DNA of 64,000 bases from Aphrocallistes beatrix. Taxonomy: Eukaryota; Porifera; Hexactinellida; Sceptrulophora; Aphrocallistidae. Each line of letters begins with the position of its first letter. The stretch's first letter is position 1. This document shows positions 39,535-51,156 of the stretch, piece after piece. A model generated the notes under the pieces. That model was not told the DNA's origin, searched no databases, and saw only the letters and a list, made by a program, of their open reading frames with translations. The DNA lies in NCBI GenBank assembly GCA_963281255.1, contig OY725496.1:4069723-4133722 (forward strand), read 5' to 3'. A program made the position numbers and the translations under genes.

Positions 39535-42500
39535 CTAAGGGGATGTATGTAGATTCATCTCCTCGTCTCTTTCTTGCTGCTTGCGCCTCTTCCTCTCCTC
39601 TTCGTACTCGGCGTACTTGGCGAGATACTTCTCTCTGTACAGTTGGTCCTTGATCTCTCCGGGAATGTCTGGCACCAGGAATGCAACAATCACGACTGTA
39701 GCGAAGATTATGTGCTAAATTGAGTATATTTTAAATTAAAAGTAAACAGCAATTAATTGAATGGTAAATGATAACATTGTCCAATTCCAATTAACTAGAA
39801 AGTTATAGGATATGGAGAATATAACCGATTCTTACCAAATCAAACAGCGTTATGGTAAACAACAACAAATACAATATTATTCTGTATCCAAAGACGGTAC
39901 AACTTTAAAAAGAAAGCAATCCAATAAGACTCAGCGAGAAAATGAACACAACACCCTAGTTTCCTTGTTACCCTGGCTAATTCAGGTGCTACGAGAGGTC
40001 TTCCTCCCTGAGGGGTACCCTAGCAGCGTCAGCAACGACTACATAGCGTACCAGGTGTGGGACACTGTCCAGGCCTTCTGTTCCTCCATCACGAACATCC
40101 TCGCCACACAGGGAGTGCTAAAGGGGGCGGGCGTAGGGGATGTTAAGGCTACCGCCATGGCGGCTACCATCACATGGGTGTTGAAAAGTGGCAGCGGGAT
40201 GGCTGGGAGCATCCTGTTCGCATGGGCTCGCGGGTCTCATCTGGACTGCTACTGCAAACAGTGGCGGTTCACAGCTGACGTACTGAACGACGTGGCGACT
40301 TGTGTCGAGATTCTAGCGCCTACAGCGGGACCTGAGTACTTCCTCTACGTCATGTGTGTTGCAGGGCTTGCTAAGTCCATTGTAGGGGTGGCAGGGGGAT
40401 CGACACGAGCTGCTGTCACCAGCCACCAGGCACGTCAGGGAAACATGGCAGATGTAAGCGCGAAAGACGGAAGCCAAGAAACTCTTGTCAACCTCACTGC
40501 GCTCGTGATCGGTTTGGCGATGATCCCTCTTGTGAATGAGAATCCAGTGATCATCTGGTCGCTCTACCTACTCCTAACTGCTCTGCACCTCTACGCTAAC
40601 TACCATGCTGTCCGAGTGCTGAGAATGGAATTTGTGAATCTGATCCGATTTCAGCTTGTAATAAGGCACTACTTCAATTCGGGTGATATCATGTCTATTG
40701 AGCAAGCTAACAGGAAAGAACCGATATTTCTGTCTTTTTTCACGCGTGCTACCGAATACAAACTTGGAGCTAGGCTTGTGGATGAGTGCGAAAATAATCT
40801 ATGTTATGTTGATAAGGGATTTATTATACAGAAGAAAGGAAGAGAGATACGTGTTGCACTAGATCAAAATTTCTCCACCGAGACCCTCTTAGAGTCGATA
40901 TTCTACTCAGAACTGTCTGTCTATTTGCAAAACAGATCTCATGCTGCCATTTTAACATGGAGCAATGAGTTTAGAGTAAAAGCTGCAGCTACAGATGAAA
41001 TGTCCTCCTTCAACGAACTATTCCAAGTAACTCTCCAAGATTTTAGAAGTAAATTCAAGCGAAGTGATTGGAACACTGATGTGATCAAAGTTACATTATC
41101 TCCATGGAGATTTGAAAAGCATTTAGGTTACGCTAAAGATGATTGATATTAGTGATATCTCTTTTGTATATTTAACAATAATATTATATAATTAATTTAG
41201 TAATACTATACTTACTATGTAATGGCACAAGTAATAATGACATACCTCAAAGATAACTGTGAATAACAGACGGACCGTCATCGTCTGGTAATAGATTATC
41301 TGCTCCTGTTGATCTGCAAAGGGGTTGAGTTGGTACGTGGGACGGAATCTAGTTATATTAATAATATTAGTTGTTTTTAAATTCAAATCAATCTATATAA
41401 ATGCTGCTGCTCACTACATACGTACCTGCATTCTACATTCATATTAATGAGATTAGCATTGCAGCCTGAGTAGTAGGGCCCAGCTGTGGCGTAGTCGGGT
41501 CTGCCATTGACTAATCTTGGCACAATCAAACCGTTCCTCGGACTACCCGTGTCCAAGAAATTATTATAGACCCTGTAGTAGATGCCAGAGGACATGGAGA
41601 AGTTGTTACCCTCAGAGAATCTCAGAGAGGTGTCGAGAGCGGCGCAGCAGCTGGGAGCTGAACCTGCCGCTTGAGTAGAGTTGGTCTCGAAAAATCTCCT
41701 TGTAACATTCCTCCCATTTGGATTTGTAGTTAGATCTGTACTGTTGACACAACAATACACTCTCCCTGTATCTATTATGTGCAGAATACTGCTTAAACAC
41801 ACGAATACATCTCTGATAGATATAATTCTAATACGTACCTATGCGTGTACAGGAGCTGTTTCTGAAACCGGAATCCCTAACATTTCCAACATTGGCAAGC
41901 CCTTGACTCACTACGTAGTTACAGCAAGTGGTGAAATTCATGACGTCACTAAGGGTAGTGTTCACCTCGATCAGATCACTGCAGCCGTTCGTGCAATAGT
42001 AGACTGCCTCGTCGAAGTAGGGCGTGTAGAGCGGACTCGAATCATTGTTCAGAATATCTCTAGAAATTTTTGAAAAAAAAATGTGATTGTCTTGTAAAAT
42101 AACAATTAACTGAATGTATGATATTGTAAGATCAGTGTGGAGATCTGATTGTTGCAACCCACCGAAGAGTTCTTGAGTTTACATCTGGAAAGTCGTCTGA
42201 CAAAATGAACTGGTGTATCGGGATTCTGTTCAGTGTCGTATTAAGGAATCCATTCAGACCGTTAACTCCTCGATTGTCTGCAGCCTGGTACAGCAGCCTG
42301 TCGATAAACCCCCCGGTGAACGGAATCAGGAATGCCTAAACCAAGTAGATTTAAAATATCGGTGAATTTTTAAAAGTTAATTTAGATTAGAAAGAAGGAA
42401 ACATACATTCGTAACCACTGCTATTTTGGATATGATATCCAGTATGCTGTACCAAGGCCCGATGTCTTGAGCTTTTGAAGCGAGCGGTCTCCTCGTGAGG

Positions 42501-45500
42501 ATGACAAATTTAGAAGCATCAATTCGTATCTCGAAGTAATTGTTGAAGAGTGCAAAAAAAGGAGCCAGGGGGAAAGCTGCTGCGAAAATTGTCACGAATC
42601 CAAATTGAATAACTATAAAGAATTTCAGTGTAAAGTAATGTAACGTTTGTGAATCGCTTTTTACATATTTTATCTCAGTCTACAACAAAGTGATCAGGTC
42701 CACTTCCAGAACCAGATCCGACCATAATACGAATCTGAATCCGTATTTAAGCCCAGAAATATATTGTTACATACATTCTATTGTAACCTGAAGCCGAACC
42801 CACCAGATTCCAACTCTGGTTTACATTCTACTCCTCACCTAACTCGAGGTACTCCCAGAACAGTCCATGGTCCCTCTCGGGGGCTAGCTGGTAATCTCTG
42901 CCCCAGGGAGTGGTAGCCGCCAGTTTCTTCCTCAGGCCTTCCTGTTCGCCTTCCTCTTTACCCTTAGATCCCCTCTTCGTGAGGTACAGCTTGACGTATT
43001 TGATCAGAATCTTAATGAGCGGAATTCCAAGTTCCACGAAGTTGTTCAGAGTTTGTTTCAGAATGAAAATGATTATAAGCTGGATCGTGAGTTCAAGCAA
43101 ACACCCATAAGCAGCACACTACAATGGACATATAACTAATCAGGTCACTCTAACTGCAACATTTCGCAAAATGAAAAAGTAATCACCTGTTCTAGCCCTC
43201 TCCAGCCTGCCCCATAGAATACCCCTGGAAAGTGGATGAGAATTCGGCCCTTAAAGAAAGCGATGTAAAACAAACTTGAGTAGAAGTTGACGAACTGGAA
43301 GAGGTACATTTTGACTGTGAAAGAGTCTTCGTGCTCGGTCTGAGTGCGATGCAGTTCCCAGGTTGTCAGGATGACGGCTATCTTCTCATAGACTTTATTC
43401 ATCACAAAAATGAAGATCAGTTGGATGACGGCGCCACTGGTAGAAACGAGAAGGCCTCCGAAAATGCTCAAGAACTGCGCCAGTCCAGTCTGGCCTGCGC
43501 TATTGGCGTTGGAGGTAGCCGCGGCGATGAGCGGGCTAACAGCTCCTCGGTAGAAAACCACTCCCGCCACAATTCCAACCACCACTGCCACCAGACTGGC
43601 TAGTGCCGAGAGAGTCGCGGCGAATTTGGTCTTTACTTTATAATCTTCTTGAAAGAATTCTATCGACTAAACACACAATGTTATCAGTATATATTGAGGG
43701 GAATGGATAATGACTCAAACCTGAAGTAGGAATTTAACCCCAAAGAAATTAGGGAGTAGGAATTTGACCCAAATTTGTATTTTGGAATTTAAATACGGTC
43801 CCAAATACCATGGATTCTCGGTGTGCTTTAGGTTAGATTGGCTAGAAAGCAATACTGGGGTGTGCACATTTGAGGACGAGATAATTCCTTCCGAGTGATT
43901 GCCAGGTATTTTTCGTCGGAATAAAGGCACTCAGGTGTCAGCAAGTGATATTTGCTTATGCCCTGGGACCGGGGCATTTTAAGTGCGGAATACGGCTCAA
44001 AATACCATGGATACTCGGTGTGTTGAATCTTTGGCTTAAAATCAAACTTGAATTTTAGATAATTTTACTATATGTAGAAAATAGTTTGGGGTCAAATTCC
44101 TAGTTCATTTTGGGGTCAAATTCCTAGTTCATTTTAGTTCGACATTCTTATTCACTATAATCTTTACATACCTTGGTGATAGGATTTTCTTTGAGAATTT
44201 GTTTTTTCCTACCTTCGTTCGATTTCTCCCATACGCGTCTCATTTTTGTTTCGAAATCCGGTCTAACAATTTCTTCCACTACTTCGTACTCGAGTACGTC
44301 CCATTCATACTGCAAATAGAACTGTTGCCTTTTCCAAAATTCGAGAAAGAACACTGCCCATAGAGACATTGCTATCGCGAATACCACCGTTCCCCAATAG
44401 TCGAACATCAAAGAAAACTAGAAAATTAAAAAGTGTACTCACCCTAAATATTGCAAAATAAACTTATTTTAATGAATGGATGCAAAACATACTCTGTAAG
44501 AGATACACGAAGTTGAAAGACTCTGAAAATCACACTGCAAAGAACACCTTGGGCACATGTAGAATAGTTTAAACTCATTAAAGTTGTTTCTATCACAAAC
44601 TTCATCCCTAAATGGCAATAAAAAATATTAATGAATACAATCGAACTGAAGTTAGAGTTCTTCTAAATAACTCACGCAATGGGATTAGCTCCGATCGTGT
44701 AGAGACTGAAGATGAAGACGATGAGTCCGATGAGCGTAGCAAAGTGTAGCCATTTCGTGTAGAATCCTTTAATATTCAAGCATTGTTACAAGCACACGTA
44801 ACGACCGAGCAAAATATACGTAAAATAAACCCACCAAGCCATGCGAAGTAGAAAGCTATTTTTTCTCCGTAATAATGTCTAGAATAAATAATAGTAATAA
44901 TGAGGCAGATAAGTGCTACGTACGTACACATGCTTTGTGAAAACATAGTTGTTGGTTATTCTAAGGCTCCCGGCTATGCTTAGAAATTGGCCCTTCATGG
45001 TAATACAACCATTTTAAAATAATACAGGAATCACTACCTTATTTGATCTAGAGGTTGGGTCTTGAAGAATGCCTTTATGGTGGGTGATCCCCAGTTGTAA
45101 TAGAGGAATTGCCTCTCACTCAGCAGATTGTAGTTACTTTTGTCTGCACCTGCTGGTAGTTTGAAGTTTCCCTAAAAAAGATGAAGAATAGTATACAATT
45201 GGAACCCAGGTTAACGACCAACTCTGAATAGCGACCTAGTCCCAAAAGTGGTCGTAATTTCGAGGTTACACTGTAATAGTTCCAAAGCGAAAACCGATAA
45301 GTTTCGAACCCAGCAATATCAATTCTAACTCTAATCTTTATCACAAGATTCCCATAGAGCATTTAACATCTTTGTAAGTATTTTGTACAAAAATATTACA
45401 AAAATTTAACGAATAATGCCACACATTCTCACTTAACACGCTTTAATAGAAGCATTGTATACAACCAGACTAGCAAATGGTAAAAAAATAAAATAATTTA

Positions 45501-47433
45501 CCTCATGCAGTGGAAATGCATCGATGTACGTTCTATTCCTGAGTAGTCTGTTGATGCCCAGCCTAACCTCTTCGTCATCTCGAAAGTATGGTGTCTTGTT
45601 CAGGATGTGGTTCACTATCAGAGCTCTCTGAGCTGTGGAGAAGAAATTCTCCGTATCATCATGATTCAAATACCTACAATACATTAGCAATGCGAAGATG
45701 TAATTTTAAAGTTCTCCGATTAATTGTAAATCGTAAACTTGCTTTCTCAGTTTCGACTTGATAAATATTTGTGTGGGAGCATCCGGTATTTCCAATTTGT
45801 CAGGAACTTCAGGGTCACTAAATCTGAATATCTTTCGACATCCCAACCTGTCCCAAAGAGTTTTATTGATCTTCTTATTATCCGCATTCTCGTTGTCCTA
45901 AATTTAAGATTACGTAAACAGTTAAATTTCTCAATACAGCATAAGGTCGATATGACATTGATAGCTGACTTACTATGATTGGCGCGTACAGATGGAGCTC
46001 CTCTGCATACGTACAGAGTATGTGCCAGGGCGCGTGTATCTTCACGAAGTGGTAGGGGTTCGATTTCTTGGTGGGAGTGCTCGGAAGCTCAGTTGAGAGA
46101 CCCCGATCAGTTGAGAATCCGCGAGACCTTATTTTGCCCAAAGTACTGTTAGCAAATCCCAATGGGTCAAATCCAGCTTTCTTATCGCCTTCGTCTTCCT
46201 GTCAAAAATAATAATTAAAACAGGTTTATCCAATGGCAAATTTAAATATTTTTTATTTACTTGATCTTGTGTTGCATATTCAAGTTTCAAACCAAGCTTT
46301 TTCAGTTCGCCTTCGAATGTTTCCCTTTTATTGTTTCTGCTTTCTAAATCTTCATCGTGCTTGTGCTTTTTATCTCTGTCGGGCACGTACTTCTGGAAGA
46401 CCAGCACATAGTCTAGAAGGATTGTTTAGAATAGGAAACGTGTTACTAGAATTAGATCATTTAAGAATAATTATACTCGAGGCCAACTTACCTATTCTTC
46501 TCTGACCATCTTCAAAGAATTGTGTATGCTAAAACAGTGCAATAATTAACTTAAAATGCTGCTAAGATGAAGTTCTCCCAGTCTACTTCACAAAGTTAGA
46601 AACCAGGAATACAAGTATGCATAATGGTGGATACTTTTGCAGTGCATCGTGTACGTATACCAAGGCCGTAGTCACCAGGTGTGAAGTGGTCCGATTGAGA
46701 CTAATAAGTGGTCAGGTGGTAGGGGTAGGGGCGTGTACTTACATGATTGCTGTGAGGATCATCTACGCTAATATTGATATCCATCATATATGCATCAAAG
46801 AACGACATTCTAGCTAAACCACTCAATTTTAATTAGTGATTTTATTGGGATTTTATATTAACCAGCAGGTCACCATGTCAGATCATTAACAAAAAGAACG
46901 CCTATTATTCTACGTCAAACTAATTCAGAAATGGCTTTGAATAATTTTATTTCTTGAGAATCAATGAATGAGTAAATTGCAGACCTTGGTATTTTATGAA
47001 TAAGTACGATCAGTTATCCTGGTTTGAACTTCCATGACATAACAACTCACAGGGTCCAGCTCCCCGGTCGCGGTTGAAGGTTTATTTTCTAGCAAGCTCC
47101 TGCCTCGAGTTGGAGCTGAGAAGTCCATATTCAGGTCACTCGCTCCTTCCGTCGGGTTGGCACCTGAAATTAGAGGTGTGTTTTCATTTATTTGTTCATC
47201 TAAAATGAGATGTAAACCTTCCAAATTTCATGCAGTATTCTACATTCTGTTCTTGCTGCTAACTTATCTAATTTATTCCTACATTATATTGCGCGGGCTA
47301 TCAATTATCGTGTTCTCTTACCAGAATCTGGTACAATCTCGGGCTCAGTTATGTACTTCAAGTCAGGATATTTGGCTTCACCAGAGTTGCTGAAATTGCC
47401 AGCAACATCTTCAAATCCGATTCCATGAGACAT
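39535..47433 (-). CDS. ANO5: Anoctamin (TMEM16) channel/scramblase, about 21 exons
   Basis: Exons from 5' to 3': 47433-47322, 47163-47051, about 46813-46742, 46528-46492, 46412-46261, 46198-45974, 45897-45743, 45673-45502, 45171-45038, 44878-44835, 44766-44676, 44607-44493, 44417-44172, 43666-43187, 43118-42839, 42612-42407, 42335-42163, 42059-41839, 41771-41426, 41348-41246 and 39714-39535 (TAG). From 46528 on every phase agrees. Diagnostic blocks are [115 protein letters not shown] and LVPDIPGEI. About ten membrane helices with a Cys-rich loop fit the family of Ca2+-activated Cl- channels and lipid scramblases. It looks closest to ANO5/ANO6 by eye; the subtype is not certain. The third exon's phase does not match exon 2, so [11 protein letters not shown] (ATG near 46808) may be an alternative start. 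The last intron contains RUSF1. Confidence 0.88.
39812..41146 (+). CDS. RUSF1: RUSF1-like (DUF647, root UVB sensitive family), nested in anoctamin intron
   Basis: Intronless, 444 residues, ATG at 39812. Signature blocks of the RUS/DUF647 family are present: [33 protein letters not shown] split over about 55-90, [37 protein letters not shown], and [20 protein letters not shown] followed by [21 protein letters not shown] proteins are membrane or organelle proteins of unclear function (in plants linked to vitamin B6 and auxin). The gene lies entirely inside the anoctamin intron 39715-41245 on the opposite strand, about 97 bp from each adjoining exon. Confidence 0.93.
   Translation: MENITDSYQIKQRYGKQQQIQYYSVSKDGTTLKRKQSNKTQRENEHNTLVSLLPWLIQVLREVFLPEGYPSSVSNDYIAYQVWDTVQAFCSSITNILATQGVLKGAGVGDVKATAMAATITWVLKSGSGMAGSILFAWARGSHLDCYCKQWRFTADVLNDVATCVEILAPTAGPEYFLYVMCVAGLAKSIVGVAGGSTRAAVTSHQARQGNMADVSAKDGSQETLVNLTALVIGLAMIPLVNENPVIIWSLYLLLTALHLYANYHAVRVLRMEFVNLIRFQLVIRHYFNSGDIMSIEQANRKEPIFLSFFTRATEYKLGARLVDECENNLCYVDKGFIIQKKGREIRVALDQNFSTETLLESIFYSELSVYLQNRSHAAILTWSNEFRVKAAATDEMSSFNELFQVTLQDFRSKFKRSDWNTDVIKVTLSPWRFEKHLGYAKDD
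43722..44136. repeat. Intronic element with inverted and tandem sub-repeats
   Basis: Within an anoctamin intron. GTAGGAATTTAACCCCAAAG and AGTAGGAATTTGACCCAAA near 43724-43772 are inverted relative to two tandem 24-bp units TGGGGTCAAATTCCTAGTTC... at 44087 and 44111. In addition, ATACCATGGATTCTCGGTGTG (about 43805) recurs as ATACCATGGATACTCGGTGTG (about 44003). It is probably a decayed transposable element. Confidence 0.7.
45200..45275. mobile_element. Fragment with pogo-like end in anoctamin intron
   Basis: Read on the minus strand the segment begins CAGTGTAACCTCGAAATTAC and ends ...GTCGTTAACCTGGG. The two outer parts are imperfectly inverted, a pattern typical of pogo/Tigger non-autonomous elements. 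It is short and decayed. Confidence 0.4.
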
Positions 47434-48215
47434 TTTGATAGGGATAACTATCTACTTTGCTTAATTCCCAATCAATCCTTAGGCTTTATACTATCTGGAC
47501 ACTTGTACCATATCATGGCATGGCATTATGCATTGTAAACTGATAGCAGTGTATCTCTATCCGGGCTCCCAAGATATAATGGTAGAATCCATAAACCTTT
47601 GACACTCTAATTTCTCTAAAATCAGAGATCAAATTTCTTCACCTTTTGTGAGAGCAAATCAGTTCTCCAAACTGTCCCAAAAGGGATTGAGTGTTACTTC
47701 CAATTCGTAGTTAGTTAATCATTCTACACACATTATGTAGATTCAATAAAATTAATGCGTTTTAATTACAGTACATGTTTGATCATCAAACTTATTTGGT
47801 CTGGTGTAATTGCGTTTTAGGGCTGGGGCTCCAAAACGCGCTTACAGGGTGTGACCAGTTGTGGCGTCTAAATCTCGTTGGAAAGATCGATGTATAACAA
47901 CGCTGCCCAGCATTTTTATGGCTTCAGTGCCATATAAAATGGATGGAGACATTCGTGACATTACGCAAATGGGGAATGTACAATAATCCACAATAAAAAT
48001 TACTGAGTTCAAATTATGTTCGCTATGTATAGTATTGATTTAGTCTTTTCACGTTATTGTGTATGACGGCTTCTGCATCAAATAATGCAATTGCTTGTGA
48101 GCATATTTGGTCTTACTAGTATTCATAATAAATTCCACTTTTTTACACGTGAGTGCTAAATTGAGTTTACGGCATACTTTAGCAGTAATAAATTGTATAG
48201 CCGATTCTCACCGTC
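47434..48215. other. Divergent promoter region, anoctamin and BTB gene
   Basis: 782 bp, AT-rich, between two oppositely oriented start codons. No gene or repeat recognised, so it presumably carries both promoters. Confidence 0.5.
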
Positions 48216-50660
48216 ATGACTGAGTCATACGCAAACCCTGGGCGAGGGGGGGGCTCTTATAAAGGCCCACACAACCGCCACCAAAATTCCCACAATCGTC
48301 ACAACCAACCCCTGTCCAATGGACCCAACTCTTCCCAACAGCAATCTCGAGCCAAATATCCTCAGTACAGCAACCAACCTTTCCCCTCATCACACCCTAC
48401 CTACAACAACTCGAATCCGTCCCCCTCCCCACACCCGCCACATAAGACCCCCCACAAACATACCCCCCCTGTCAACTCCACTAATCCTCCCGAGAGTCAC
48501 CCCACTCATCCGGTGGGATTCTCGAAGGGGGCTCCCTCTCCGGATGACCAGCAGACAGATGAGAATTTAGTGAATGACGTGGAGAGTCATGTTGGAAGCA
48601 ACAGCGTGACTCGAACTCTTGACTCGCCTGCCATCTCCCCAGTCGACAGCGACCCTTCTCAGGCGCCATTCCCGCCTCAGAACACACAACCAGGCGCTAC
48701 GAACGCAGGTGTCGCTACACAGCACACTCCCACCGAAGATGCCTCCTCTCCCACTCACCCCTTCCCTCCTTCGGACTCAATTGAACCCACTGAGCCTCTC
48801 CTGTCTGAGCCCCAGCCCAAGGACACGCCTGTCCCTATAGAGACAGATGGAGACCCTCCCTCTGTCACCCCTCCTCCCTCTAACCCCCAGTCGGAGACCA
48901 GCGAGCAGGTTGGTGCACCTGGGATGAACAACCAGATGAACGCTATGATGGGGAATATGTACATGAACTCAATGTTCATGAACCCGTGGATGGGCATGAT
49001 GCCCTGGATGCCGTTCTACTCCTACCAGGGCATGCAGTCCCTCCTCCAGGCTCAGGCTCAGGCGCAGGTGTACCAGCAGACCCAGCCCTACCCTTCCCAG
49101 TACCAGCAACAGCCCTCCCCTGACGCACCCTTGCTCCCTCAAGAGAAGTCCCCCTCCTCTACTACGGACCCTTTCCTCAGCTCAGAGTCTCCTTCCAACC
49201 AGATCCCGCTCCCTCCTCCCGACACCCCTGAGCTCATGTCGCAGACTGAAAACCCCGCTCCGGCGCCTGAGACCAGTGGGGAGACAGGTCCCCCCGCCAG
49301 CCCCCCTGCCTCCAACACTTCCCCCACGCACAGTTCCAACAGCCTCTCCAGCAGCAGACAGCCGGCCAAGCTCTCGCACTCCTCCCTCACGGACGAGCCG
49401 CTCAACTACGACTCTCCCCCCTCCTACCCGCCGGACCCCGCACAGGACCCGCAACAGCTGGCCTCGCATCCGGACATGGAAATGGGACAGCTGGGGGTGA
49501 CTGTGGGCAGCAGCGCTCTGGCCAACTGTACCAACTTTGAGAATTGGCACACTTTCAGCGCACCCATGCCGGCTCGACACCAGGTGATGCAGCCTAAGCA
49601 GATCCCGAGTCCCGGGAACGCCCCGGGCATCATCAGCTCGGCTGTGCTACAGGTGCAGCAGACACACCAGACGTTCGGACCTTTCTCCCCTGCACCTCTC
49701 TCCAACCCACCCCCTAGCACCAACCCTGCCTTCTCCATCAGACCGGGAGCCAGCAACGCCGCCCCTCGGGCCCCTGCAGCTGACCCGCACTCGGGGCCCA
49801 AGAGCACTGCTCTCTCGACGGAGGCCGCACCCCAGCCGTCCGGATTCGACAACAACACGACCGCGGAGCCGCGCAACCAGCACGGCATCGTGGAGAAGGT
49901 GGAGACCAGCTCCGAGTCGGAGCAGAGCAATGAGGACGATCTCTACTTCAACGAGCAGGAGCCCACCTTCCTACAGCTGGAGGTGGGCGGGAGGACTTTT
50001 CAGGTGCACGCGTCCACGTTTGACCTCTACCCTGACAGCAAGCTGTACAAGATCATCCACTACGCAGAGGCAGGCTGTCAGAACCTCAGCGGCGCATACA
50101 CCTTTGACAGGGATGGGAGCATGTTCGAAGTGATCCTCAGTTTCGCACGTACCGGACGGCTGGACCTCCCTCCCTACTTCAGTCTGAAGGCGATAGAGAG
50201 GGAGGCGGAGTTCTTCGGGATGAAGGAGTACATGTTCGGACAGGGCAAGCAGATCTCTCCCGGCTCTTACTTCTCATTCAGACGCGGCCTCAAGCTGGAC
50301 ATGGAGTTGCAGCCCGGGAACGACCGACAGTTCCAATGCATCGCAGTCCTCGACTCCGTGGACACTCTCACCTTCGAAGAAGTGGTGTGTGAGGGATTTT
50401 GTCACCTCTTAATGGAAGCAGTTGATTTGACAGGCATCTTGATCGGACGTAAGATCATCTTTGACAATCAAGATCCAAACGCTTGGAAGGGCACTCAACA
50501 CTCCTACGAACAGAAACCGGTCACGGTCTACCTGATTCTGATCCGCAAACCGTCAGGGGGTCAGCCCGCTAACTCTGTCTGCTGCAAGGCTAGCATCACC
50601 TACAGCACTGTGTTCACATTCGACACCGAATCACATCTCCCTGGATTCTACAGGCGGTGA
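48216..50660 (+). CDS. Proline/glutamine-rich protein with C-terminal BTB/T1 (KCTD-like) domain
   Basis: 814 codons, ATG at 48216. Residues 1 to about 575 are low-complexity: a Gly/His/Asn/Gln-rich start, long Pro/Ser/Thr tracts, and near 230-300 a Met-rich patch (MNNQMNAMMGNMYMNSMF) followed by Gln/Ala repeats. A BTB/T1 domain follows at about 585-685 (PTFLQLEVGGRTFQVHAST.. AYTFDRDGSMFEVILSFARTGRLDLP.. EAEFFGM), as in K+-channel tetramerisation proteins and KCTD cullin-3 adaptors. About 120 residues of an unfamiliar C-terminal domain complete it. The stop TGA sits in a GCG|GTGAGA context, so the frame could instead splice to a further exon, although I find none before 51157. Function unknown. 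Possibly an E3 adaptor or RNA-granule protein. Confidence 0.8.
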   Translation: MTESYANPGRGGGSYKGPHNRHQNSHNRHNQPLSNGPNSSQQQSRAKYPQYSNQPFPSSHPTYNNSNPSPSPHPPHKTPHKHTPPVNSTNPPESHPTHPVGFSKGAPSPDDQQTDENLVNDVESHVGSNSVTRTLDSPAISPVDSDPSQAPFPPQNTQPGATNAGVATQHTPTEDASSPTHPFPPSDSIEPTEPLLSEPQPKDTPVPIETDGDPPSVTPPPSNPQSETSEQVGAPGMNNQMNAMMGNMYMNSMFMNPWMGMMPWMPFYSYQGMQSLLQAQAQAQVYQQTQPYPSQYQQQPSPDAPLLPQEKSPSSTTDPFLSSESPSNQIPLPPPDTPELMSQTENPAPAPETSGETGPPASPPASNTSPTHSSNSLSSSRQPAKLSHSSLTDEPLNYDSPPSYPPDPAQDPQQLASHPDMEMGQLGVTVGSSALANCTNFENWHTFSAPMPARHQVMQPKQIPSPGNAPGIISSAVLQVQQTHQTFGPFSPAPLSNPPPSTNPAFSIRPGASNAAPRAPAADPHSGPKSTALSTEAAPQPSGFDNNTTAEPRNQHGIVEKVETSSESEQSNEDDLYFNEQEPTFLQLEVGGRTFQVHASTFDLYPDSKLYKIIHYAEAGCQNLSGAYTFDRDGSMFEVILSFARTGRLDLPPYFSLKAIEREAEFFGMKEYMFGQGKQISPGSYFSFRRGLKLDMELQPGNDRQFQCIAVLDSVDTLTFEEVVCEGFCHLLMEAVDLTGILIGRKIIFDNQDPNAWKGTQHSYEQKPVTVYLILIRKPSGGQPANSVCCKASITYSTVFTFDTESHLPGFYRR

Positions 50661-51156
50661 GAAAATGTAAGACTCTTTAGTTAGTAATTATTATTCCAAC
50701 TCCTCAATACCTCTTTCTGATAAGACGTGTCTAAAATGGTATCTATCATAGTCTGTAATTGGTGTGTCTTGTTGTTTTAATTCATCATTATTTTATCTTG
50801 CTCATTCTCTCTAACAACTAACAACGCGTAGAGGCATGCACACACATCATAGTATTGTAACAATATTATTGAGATACTTAGTACATCCTAGACCTAGATA
50901 TTATTCATATTTTCATTCCTCATTACTCAAGATGTGTTTAATAAAATATAATTATTAGTATTACTTGTTTATTGGAGTTAATGCATACGTACCTCTATGA
51001 ATCTTGATAAAGCTATTTTATACCAAACAACTGTTGTTTGATTCAGCTGGCATGTTAACACACCTGTTAGGTTTGTATGCGTTTATGTGCACATGTGTAC
51101 ACAACGAGTATATTAGTTCAGTTGACAGTAAATTATTGAATTAGTTGTGATATAAT
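50661..51156. other. Intergenic, BTB gene to reticulon
   Basis: 496 bp, AT-rich. No gene seen. Holds the 3' UTR of the BTB gene (AATAAAATAT near 50939) and the reticulon promoter. Confidence 0.5.

Noticed and set aside
49424-49930. 168-codon minus-strand frame
   Set aside because: Antisense of the proline-rich BTB protein. Low-complexity sense sequence yields long antisense frames.
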